Assembly: GCF_030412915.1 (NCBI RefSeq)
Contig: NZ_JAUHJR010000001.1
Location: 434,001 to 498,000 of the forward strand
DNA: 64,000 nt
Direction of reading: 5' to 3'
Source: Nocardioides abyssi
Lineage (GTDB): Bacteria > Actinomycetota > Actinomycetes > Propionibacteriales > Nocardioidaceae
Shown here: positions 57,818 through 64,000 of the stretch, piece after piece
How positions within the stretch are numbered: the stretch's first letter is position 1
How the letters are laid out: every line of letters starts with the position of its first letter
Made by a program: the position numbers and the translations under genes
Notes under the pieces: generated by a model
The model's database searches: none
What the model saw: only the letters and a program-made list of their open reading frames with translations
Told to the model about the DNA's origin: nothing

Positions 57818-59385
57818 ACGCCGCCGTGCCCACCCGCACCGACGAGCGCGGGATCCGCCACTACGACGTGCCGCTGCCGGTCGACCTGGTCGACATGCTG
57901 CGCCGCACCGTCGCGGCGCGCGGTGACCACCCGGCGTTCGTCACCCCGACCGGTCGGGCCACCTGGGCCGAGGTCGGGGGAGAGGTGGACGGGCTCGCCC
58001 GCCGCCTGCGGGGGGCCGGCGTCACCGAGGGCGACCGCGTGGCGGTGCTCGCCGGCAACGGCCTGCCCTTCACCACCGCCGTGCTCGCCACCTGGGCGGC
58101 CGGGGCGGTCGTCGTCCCGCTCAACCACCGGCTGACCGCCGCCGACCTCGCGGTCCTCGTGGGCGACAGCGGCCCGGGCCTGCTCCTGGTGGGGCCGGGC
58201 ATGGAGGAGGCCGCCACCGCCACCGCCACCTGCGCCGCGCTGGACGCGGCCGCGCCCCGGGTGGAGGTCGCCGACGCCGACGGCCGGTTCCTCGCCGGGG
58301 GCCCGGAGGCCGACCTGCCCGCCGCCACGCCGGGCACGGACGCACCCGCGGCGATCATGTACACCTCCGGCACGACCGGACGCCCCAAGGGCGTGGTGGT
58401 CAGCCACGGCAACGCGCTGCAGAACGCCGTCACCTGCACCACCGTGATCGGTCGGCGGCCCGACGACGTCGAGCTCGTGATGGTCCCGCAGTTCAACATC
58501 ACCGGCCTGTGCTCGCAGACCGTGCCGGTCGTCCTGCTCGGCGCCACGGCGTACCTCCTCGACGGCTTCGAGGCCGGCCGCGCCCTGGCCGCCGTGCGCG
58601 AGCACGGCTGCACCTCCACCGTCGGTGCGCCGACCATGTGGTGGCGGCTGCTCGGGCACGCCGAGGAGACCGGCGACGACGCCCTGGCCGGCTTCCGGCT
58701 GGCGCTCTTCGGCGGTGCGCCGATGCCGACCGCGCTGCTGGAGCGGATGCGGGCGGCGATGCCGCAGGCGACGCTCGGCAACGGCTTCGGGATGACCGAG
58801 ACCTGCTCGATGATCACCTACGTCGGCGGCGAGGACGCCGTGCGGATGCCGCACACCGTCGGCCGCCCGCTGCCGCTGACCGAGCTGCGGCTGCGCCGGC
58901 CCGGCACCGACGACCAGGACGCCGCCCCGGACGAGGTCGGCGAGATCGTCGTCCGGGGCGGCCAGGTCGCCCTCGGCTACTGGACCCCCGACGGCATCGC
59001 GCCCCTGACCGACCCCGACGGCTGGATCGCGACCGGCGACGCCGCCGTCCTCGAGGACGGCTTCGTGGTCCTGCGCGACCGGCTCAAGGACGTCATCAAG
59101 CGCGGCGGCGAGTCCGTCTTCAGCTTCGAGGTCGAGAACGTCCTGCACCAGCACTCGGGAGTCCTGGACGCCGCGGTCGTCGGCGTGCCGGACGAGCAGT
59201 ACGGCGAGCGCGTGGTCGCCCACGTGGTCGCCACACCGGGGTCCGGCCTCACACCCGACGAGGTCCGTGCCTTCTGCCGCGAGCACCTCGCCCACTACAA
59301 GGTCCCCTCCGTGGTCGAGATCCGGGACGAGCTACCGCGCAATCCCGGCGGCAAGGTGGTCAAGGCCCTCCTCCGCGACGGCTGA
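57814..59385 (+). CDS. Acyl-CoA ligase (AMP-forming) 2
   Basis: The 523-residue protein is a second adenylate-forming ligase, with MYTSGTTGRPKG (182-193), FGGAPMP, GNGFGMTETCSMI, GWIATGDAAVLEDGFVVLRDRLKDVIKRGGESVFSFEVENVL and LPRNPGGKVVKALL. It is clearly diverged from the preceding ligase, so two different acids, or two steps of one pathway, may be activated. The GTG start overlaps the previous stop as GTGA. An unusual G-poor, C/A-rich stretch follows the gene. Confidence 0.87.
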   Translation: MNAAVPTRTDERGIRHYDVPLPVDLVDMLRRTVAARGDHPAFVTPTGRATWAEVGGEVDGLARRLRGAGVTEGDRVAVLAGNGLPFTTAVLATWAAGAVVVPLNHRLTAADLAVLVGDSGPGLLLVGPGMEEAATATATCAALDAAAPRVEVADADGRFLAGGPEADLPAATPGTDAPAAIMYTSGTTGRPKGVVVSHGNALQNAVTCTTVIGRRPDDVELVMVPQFNITGLCSQTVPVVLLGATAYLLDGFEAGRALAAVREHGCTSTVGAPTMWWRLLGHAEETGDDALAGFRLALFGGAPMPTALLERMRAAMPQATLGNGFGMTETCSMITYVGGEDAVRMPHTVGRPLPLTELRLRRPGTDDQDAAPDEVGEIVVRGGQVALGYWTPDGIAPLTDPDGWIATGDAAVLEDGFVVLRDRLKDVIKRGGESVFSFEVENVLHQHSGVLDAAVVGVPDEQYGERVVAHVVATPGSGLTPDEVRAFCREHLAHYKVPSVVEIRDELPRNPGGKVVKALLRDG

Positions 59386-59510
59386 CCGCCACCCGCACCA
59401 CCCACCGCGACACCAGCGCGGACACCACCGCCACACCACCGCAGCCACACCCACCACCCGTCACACACCACCCGGACACCCGGTTCCACCCTGCCCTGAA
59501 GGAGCACGGA
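59386..59510 (+). promoter_or_regulatory. C/A-rich, G-poor leader before the ABC binding protein gene
   Basis: From 59386 to about 59490 the plus strand is dominated by CACC and ACACC words with very few G, unlike all surrounding DNA. It has little folding potential. C-rich, G-poor RNA of this length is the expected form of a Rho-loading (rut) site; it could also be a spacer keeping the strong ribosome site AAGGAG (59499-59504) open. Confidence 0.4.
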
Positions 59511-60551
59511 ATGAAGCGCACCATCCGCCTGACGGCGGCCGCCCTGGCGGTCTCCCTCTCGCTCGTCGGTTGTTCCATGAGCGACGACGACAAGCCGTCG
59601 AGCAACAGCGGCGACGACAGCAGCAACAGCGACTCCGGCAAGGCCGCAGGCCCGGTCGAGGACCTGTCCATCGGCTTCGTCGCGGTCAACCTCAACTCGC
59701 CCAGCATCAACGGCATCAAGGACCAGTTCGTCAAGGCCGCCGAGGAGAAGGGCTGGAAGGTCGAGGTCTTCGACGGCCAGGGCGACCAGGCGGCCACCAA
59801 CAACGCCGCCAGCGACTTCATCAGCCGCGGCGTGGACGTCATCGTCAACAACTCCTCGCCCAACGCCCAGATGACCGGCGTGATGAAGGAGGCCGACGCG
59901 GCCGACATCCCCTTCGTCTCCATCTACGGCGGCTTCGTCGAGGGCGTGGACGCCGAGATCGGCACCAACGAGTTCATCAACAGCACGCTGATGACCGCCG
60001 AGATGGCCAACCGCCTCGAGGGCAAGGGCCGCGTGGTCAAGCTCAACTGGACCGTGCTGCAGGCGCTGCGCGACCGCGACGCCGGCTTCAAGGCCGTCAT
60101 GAGCGAGAACCCCGACATCGAGGTCGTCCGCGAGATCGAGGTCAAGGTCCCCGGCCAGGTCGAGGACTCCTACGACCAGCTGACCAACCTGCTGCAGTCG
60201 GACAAGAACATCGACGCGATCTGGCTCGGCTGGGACGAGCTGGCCCCCTCGGCCGTCCGCGCCATCGAGGAGGCCGGCCTGGAGGACAAGGTCTTCGCGG
60301 TCGGCTTCGACGGCAACTCCTTCGCCTGGGACCTCATCCGCGAGGGCTCGCCGTACAAGATGGAGCCGGCCAACCCGTTCCCGCTCATGGGTGACAAGGC
60401 CATCGAGACCATCGAGACGATCGTCGGCGGCGGCACGCTGCCCAGCAAGGTCGTCTACATGAAGCCCTGCCTCATCAACGAGCAGACCGTCCCCGCCGAG
60501 GGCGAGGAGCCGGACTGGGAGAACTGCGCGTTCTTCCCCGGCGAGGTCTGA
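59511..60551 (+). CDS. Ribose-type ABC transporter substrate-binding lipoprotein
   Basis: The 346-residue lipoprotein has lipobox LVGC (Cys 21), a Ser/Asp linker and a type I periplasmic-binding fold: LSIGFVAVNLNSPSINGIKDQFVKAAEEKGWKVEVFDGQGDQAATNNAASDFISRGVDVIVNNSS, IDAIWLGWDELAPSAVRAIEEAGL and VFAVGFDGNSFAWDLIREGS. This is the RbsB/XylF class that binds sugars, but members beside CoA ligases may bind other polar compounds. Here it is co-located with degradative enzymes, so it probably captures their substrate. ATG 59511 has AAGGAG at 6 nt. The two following genes are its ATPase and permease. Confidence 0.84.
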   Translation: MKRTIRLTAAALAVSLSLVGCSMSDDDKPSSNSGDDSSNSDSGKAAGPVEDLSIGFVAVNLNSPSINGIKDQFVKAAEEKGWKVEVFDGQGDQAATNNAASDFISRGVDVIVNNSSPNAQMTGVMKEADAADIPFVSIYGGFVEGVDAEIGTNEFINSTLMTAEMANRLEGKGRVVKLNWTVLQALRDRDAGFKAVMSENPDIEVVREIEVKVPGQVEDSYDQLTNLLQSDKNIDAIWLGWDELAPSAVRAIEEAGLEDKVFAVGFDGNSFAWDLIREGSPYKMEPANPFPLMGDKAIETIETIVGGGTLPSKVVYMKPCLINEQTVPAEGEEPDWENCAFFPGEV

Positions 60552-60605
60552 GCCGGTCCGTCCGACCCGGTCCGACCATCCACCACCGAGCGACAGGCAG
60601 CTGAC

Positions 60606-62159
60606 GTGACGACGACACAGAACGAGCCGGGGCGGGAGTCCGCCGCCCGCCCCGGCCCGCTCCTGAGGGTCCGTGAGGCGGTCAAGGACTACCCGGGCAC
60701 CCGGGCCCTGGACCACATGGACTTCTCCTTGGAGGCCGGGGAGGTCCACGCGCTCCTCGGCGAGAACGGCGCGGGCAAGTCCACCCTCATCAAGGCCCTG
60801 GCGGGCGCGATCGCGCTGACGTCGGGGACCGTCGAGATCGACGGCTCGAAGGTGGAGGTGCGCAACCCGCAGCAGGCCCAGGCGCTGGGGATCTCGGTCG
60901 TCCACCAGCACGGCAACCTCGTCCCCGAGCTCTCGGTGGCCGAGAACGTGCTGATGGTCGAGGGCCTCGGCCGGCGCATCGGCGTCCTGGTCGACTGGCG
61001 CTCCGCGCACCGCCGCACCCGGGCGCTGCTCGACCGGATCGGCCTGCCGGACCTGGACCCGCGCCGCGAGGTCTCGAGCCTCGGTGCTCACGAGCAGGCG
61101 ATGGTGGCCGTCGCCAAGGCGCTGGCCAGCAACGCGCGGGTGATCATCCTCGACGAGCCGACCACCTCGCTCCAGCCCGCCGAGGTCGACACGCTGTTCT
61201 CCCAGATGCGTCGCCTGGCGGAGGAGGGCATCGGCTTCGTCTTCGTCACCCACCGGCTCAACGAGGTGTTCAAGGTCTGCGACCGGATCACCGTCATGCG
61301 CGACGGCGGGCTGGTCGGGACCTGGCAGGCCGGCGAGCTCGACCACGACAGCCTGGTCGACCAGCTCGTCGGCGCGGAGAAGGCGATCGCCCACGAGGCG
61401 TTCACCGCGACCGCGCCGCCGCGCGAGGTCGTGCTGGAGGCCCGGGGCCTGCGGGGAGACGTCCTGCGGGGCGTCGACCTGCAGGCCCGGGCGGGGGAGG
61501 TCGTCGGCATCGCCAGCCTCCCCGGCGAGGGCGCCGGCGAGGTCGTCGAGTCGTTGTACGGCATGCGCCGGGTCCACGGCGAGGTGCTCATCGAGGGCAC
61601 CCCGCGGCGGATCCGCAACCCGCAGCAGGCGGTCGCGGCCGGCATGGCCCTCGTCCCGCGGGACCGGCTCGGGCAGGGCCTGGTCAGCGACCTCTCCATC
61701 CGGGAGAACGCCACCCTCGCCTCCACGAAGTCCTACCGGACCGACCCGGTGCTGCGCCTCATGCGGCGGGGCCGGGAGCGCAGCGAGGTCGCCGAGGTCA
61801 TGGCGCAGCTGAGCCTGAAGAGCGGCGGCCTCGAGAAGGAGGTCCGCACGCTCTCCGGCGGCAACGCGCAGAAGGTCGTCATCGGCCGGTGGCTGCTGCG
61901 CCAGGCCAAGGTCTACCTCCTCGACTCGCCCACCGCGGCGGTCGACGTCCACACCAAGGCCGAGATCTACGGCCTCGCCCGCAGCCTCGCCGACAACGGC
62001 GCCGCTGTCGTCTTCACCTCCACCGAGCTCGAGGAGTTCGTCCGGGTCTGCGACCGGGTCCTCGTCCTGCACGACGGAGCGGTCGTCGGCGAGCTCGCCG
62101 GCGACGACATCACCGTCAACTCGATCATGCGACTGTCCTTCGGGAGGAAGAGTGTCTAG
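60606..62159 (+). CDS. Ribose-type ABC transporter ATP-binding protein (two ATPase domains)
   Basis: The 517-residue RbsA-type protein has two fused ATPase domains. The first has Walker A LLGENGAGKSTLIKALAG and Walker B VIILDEPTTS but a weak signature (SSLGAHEQAMVAVAKAL). The second has a good signature (LSGGNAQKVVIGRWLL) but no proper Walker A (LPGEGAGEVVESLYG) and a Walker B reading LLDSPTAAVD, with Ser in place of the catalytic Glu. This asymmetric design, with only one working site, is known in RbsA-like proteins; the Ser is less usual. It powers the RbsC-like permease. GTG 60606 starts the protein and its end overlaps the permease gene by 8 bp. Confidence 0.85.
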   Translation: MTTTQNEPGRESAARPGPLLRVREAVKDYPGTRALDHMDFSLEAGEVHALLGENGAGKSTLIKALAGAIALTSGTVEIDGSKVEVRNPQQAQALGISVVHQHGNLVPELSVAENVLMVEGLGRRIGVLVDWRSAHRRTRALLDRIGLPDLDPRREVSSLGAHEQAMVAVAKALASNARVIILDEPTTSLQPAEVDTLFSQMRRLAEEGIGFVFVTHRLNEVFKVCDRITVMRDGGLVGTWQAGELDHDSLVDQLVGAEKAIAHEAFTATAPPREVVLEARGLRGDVLRGVDLQARAGEVVGIASLPGEGAGEVVESLYGMRRVHGEVLIEGTPRRIRNPQQAVAAGMALVPRDRLGQGLVSDLSIRENATLASTKSYRTDPVLRLMRRGRERSEVAEVMAQLSLKSGGLEKEVRTLSGGNAQKVVIGRWLLRQAKVYLLDSPTAAVDVHTKAEIYGLARSLADNGAAVVFTSTELEEFVRVCDRVLVLHDGAVVGELAGDDITVNSIMRLSFGRKSV

Positions 62160-63171
62160 CTCGACAGCAGTGGCCGAGTCGCCCCGCGCGACCGGCCCGC
62201 GGCGCGAGACGTCGACGAGCGACAAGCTCATCGACGTCGTCAGCCGCTACGGAACCATCGCCAGCCTGGTCGCGTGCGTCGCGATCTTCAGCCTGCTGAA
62301 GCCCGACGTCTTCGCGACCAGCCAGAACTTCTTCAACATCCTCAACCAGGTCTCGATCCTCGGCATCATCGCGCTCGGCCTGACCGTCGCGCTGGTGCAG
62401 GGGCTCTTCGACCTGAGCCTCGCCGGCATGGCCACCCTCGGTGGCTACCTCGCCTGCAAGTGGCTCGCGGAGGGCACCTTCGGCAGCCCCGCGGTCGCCG
62501 TGCTCGTCGTCCTCGCGCTCGCCCTGGTGATCGGCGCCTTCAACGGCGTCGTGGTCGCCTACGGCGGTGTGTCGGCGTTCATCGTCACCCTCGCCGTCGG
62601 CTCGATCCTCACCGGCGTCGTGCTCGGCGTCTCGGACTCCCAGACGATCCTGTCCGGGATCCCCGACGGCTTCCTGATCATGGGCCAGGGCGAGATCGGC
62701 CCGATCCCGATGCCGGTGGTCTTCCTGGCCATCGTCGCCGTCGTGCTCTACGTCTTCCTCGAGCAGACCCAGCTGGGCCGGCACATGTACGCCATCGGCG
62801 GCAACGCCGAGACCGCCCGCCTGTCCGGCATCCCGGTCAAGCGCTACGCCCTGATCGCGCTCGGCATCTCCGCGGCGTGCGCCGCCCTCGGCGGCATGAT
62901 CGTGGCCGCCAACCTCGGCGTCGGTCGCCCGCAGGGCGTGGGCGACACCTACCTGCTCGATGCCTTCGCCGCGGCGTTCATCGGTGCCTCGACCCTGCGA
63001 CCGGGCCGGTTCCACATCCTCGGCACGGTCATCGGCGTGCTGCTCATCGGCGTCATCAACAACGGCCTGTCGATCATGGGCGTCGAGACGTTCTGGCAGT
63101 ACGCCGTGCGCGGCATCATCCTGCTGCTGGCCGTCTTCGCGGCGAGCTTCCTGGTGATGAGGCGGCGATGA
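62152..63171 (+). CDS. Ribose-type ABC transporter permease
   Basis: The 339-residue RbsC-like permease has about ten hydrophobic segments and the family blocks NILNQVSILGIIALGLTVALVQGLFDLSLAGMATLGGYLA, YGGVSAFIVTLAVGSILTGVVLGVS and IGGNAETARLSGIPVKRYALIALGISAACAALGGMIVAANLGVGRPQGVGDTYLLDAFAAAFIGASTL. It forms the homodimeric channel for the solute captured by the product of 59511. GTG 62152 sits inside the end of the ATPase gene with GGGAGGAAG before it. Its stop overlaps the SDR start (ATGA). Confidence 0.87.
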   Translation: MSSSTAVAESPRATGPRRETSTSDKLIDVVSRYGTIASLVACVAIFSLLKPDVFATSQNFFNILNQVSILGIIALGLTVALVQGLFDLSLAGMATLGGYLACKWLAEGTFGSPAVAVLVVLALALVIGAFNGVVVAYGGVSAFIVTLAVGSILTGVVLGVSDSQTILSGIPDGFLIMGQGEIGPIPMPVVFLAIVAVVLYVFLEQTQLGRHMYAIGGNAETARLSGIPVKRYALIALGISAACAALGGMIVAANLGVGRPQGVGDTYLLDAFAAAFIGASTLRPGRFHILGTVIGVLLIGVINNGLSIMGVETFWQYAVRGIILLLAVFAASFLVMRRR

Positions 63172-64000
63172 GCGCCGAGCAGCCCCGGGTCGTCGTCGTC
63201 GCCGGCGGCGCCCGGGCCGGCGGGATGGGCCGGGCCATCGCGGAGTCGTTCCTGCGGCTCGGGGACACCCTGGTGCTCTCCGACGTGGGGGCCCCGCTGG
63301 CCAGCCACCCCGACTACGAGGTGGCGCCGCCGGACCACCTGGCGACCGCCGCGCAGGAGCTGTCGACGCTCGGCACGGTCACCGCCGTCCCGTGCGACGT
63401 CACGGACGAGGAGCAGGTCGCCGCCCTCTTCGGCGCCGCCGTCGCCGAGCACGGCCGGGTCGACGTGGTCGTCAACTGCGCGGGCCTGGCGATCGGGCTC
63501 TCCCCGGTCACCGAGCTCTCCCTCGCGGACTGGCAGGTCAACATCGACGTGATGGCGACCGGGGCCTTCCTGGTCGCCCGCGAGGCCGCCCGCCGGATGG
63601 TGCCGCAGGGGAGCGGGCGCATCATCACGATCGCCTCCCAGGCCGGCAAGACCGGCCAGCCGCTCCTCGCGGCGTACTCCGCCGCGAAGTTCGCGGTCGT
63701 CGGCCTCACCCAGTCGATGGCCGGCGAGCTCGGCCAGCACGGGGTCACCGTCAACGCGATCTGCCCCGGCACCATCGACACCCCGCTCCTGGCGGTCAAG
63801 GGGGGCGTCTACGAGACGTTCTCCGGGGCCGCCGGCCGCACCGAGGAGGACTACCGCAAGCGGCTGGCCCGGCAGATCCCCGCCCGCCGCTTCGGCACCC
63901 CCGAGGACGTCGCCGCCGCCGCGGTCTACCTCGCCTCCGAGGGCGCGTCCTTCGTCACCGGCGAGGCGCTCAACGTCACCGGTGGACAGGAGATGCACTG
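63168..64000 (+). CDS. Short-chain dehydrogenase/reductase (cut by window end)
   Basis: The 277 codons seen are probably the whole protein; the last bases are TG, likely the first two of a TGA stop. It has the SDR cofactor loop GGARAGGMG (residues 13-21), NCAG at 103-106 and the catalytic Ser 157, Tyr 170 and Lys 174 (YSAAK). It should oxidise or reduce a hydroxyl/keto group with NAD(P). A residue insertion between the first strands (about 42-70) is longer than usual. ATG 63168 overlaps the permease stop as ATGA, so it belongs to the TetR-controlled transport and catabolism operon. Confidence 0.88.
   Translation, partial: MSAEQPRVVVVAGGARAGGMGRAIAESFLRLGDTLVLSDVGAPLASHPDYEVAPPDHLATAAQELSTLGTVTAVPCDVTDEEQVAALFGAAVAEHGRVDVVVNCAGLAIGLSPVTELSLADWQVNIDVMATGAFLVAREAARRMVPQGSGRIITIASQAGKTGQPLLAAYSAAKFAVVGLTQSMAGELGQHGVTVNAICPGTIDTPLLAVKGGVYETFSGAAGRTEEDYRKRLARQIPARRFGTPEDVAAAAVYLASEGASFVTGEALNVTGGQEMH

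Noticed and set aside
63168-64000. SDR gene as truncated.
   Set aside because: The missing end is due to the window limit; the protein has normal length and the last bases TG suggest the stop is one base away.
1-64000. tRNA, rRNA, transposase, phage or attachment-site signals.
   Set aside because: No tRNA-like cloverleaf, rRNA stretch, transposase or integrase motif was recognised on either strand.

Overview
The window is one continuous stretch of very GC-rich (roughly 70% or more by eye), gene-dense chromosome from an actinobacterium, most like the Nocardioidaceae (for example Nocardioides). The evidence is the codon bias, GTG starts, many ATGA/GTGA 4-bp overlaps, frequent leaderless genes (a TANNNT box 6-8 nt before the start codon with no Shine-Dalgarno), and a gene order that follows Mycobacterium tuberculosis Rv1085c-Rv1112: hemolysin III, short-chain isoprenyl transferase, PIN-PhoH protein, fumarase, glpX, DUF4245, xseB-xseA, ispH, DUF6542 and ychF. 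I see no rRNA, tRNA, CRISPR array, phage or insertion sequence.

Layout. 0-2.3 kb: two endonuclease/exonuclease/phosphatase proteins, a methyltransferase and a thioredoxin. 2.3-7 kb: an alpha-glucoside-type ABC operon (binding protein, two permeases, LacI regulator) without its own ATPase. 7-16 kb: hemolysin III, isoprenyl transferase, PhoH2 with a structured leader carrying a small ORF, a secreted transglycosylase-like protein, class II fumarase, a spermidine-synthase-like protein, two small genes and class I fumarase. 16-26.5 kb: a polyamine/iron-type ABC operon, a DUF1707 protein, an LpqY-SugABC trehalose-type operon and an orphan MsiK-like ATPase that probably also energises the alpha-glucoside permeases. 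26.5-33 kb: two alpha/beta hydrolases, glpX and a molybdate operon led by an HTH-TOBE regulator. 33-49 kb: housekeeping genes (xseAB, ispH, YciO, RmuC, exonuclease III, ychF) mixed with transporters, a phosphatidylcholine synthase, a BcsB-like protein and a GntR/MatC divergent pair.

49.5-64 kb: an accessory catabolic region. A 2-oxo-acid dehydrogenase operon (E1 alpha, E1 beta, double-lipoyl E2) converges on a TetR regulator. Divergent from TetR runs a long operon: a miniature zinc-dehydrogenase-like protein, a cyclase-family hydrolase, two acyl-CoA ligases, a ribose-type ABC importer and a short-chain dehydrogenase cut off by the window edge. The same inverted repeat, CCGACC-N4-GGTCGG, lies at the dehydrogenase promoter, the tetR promoter and the long-operon promoter. 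The whole region is therefore probably one regulon for import, CoA activation and oxidation of a small organic acid or ring compound of unknown identity.

Other signals worth attention are a three-copy family of long intergenic palindromes, a permease gene that appears to start with CTG, a hairpin that would hide the ribosome binding site of a 69-residue protein, and face-to-face overlapping leaderless promoters between exonuclease III and phosphatidylcholine synthase. All functions are read from sequence by eye; no database search was run.
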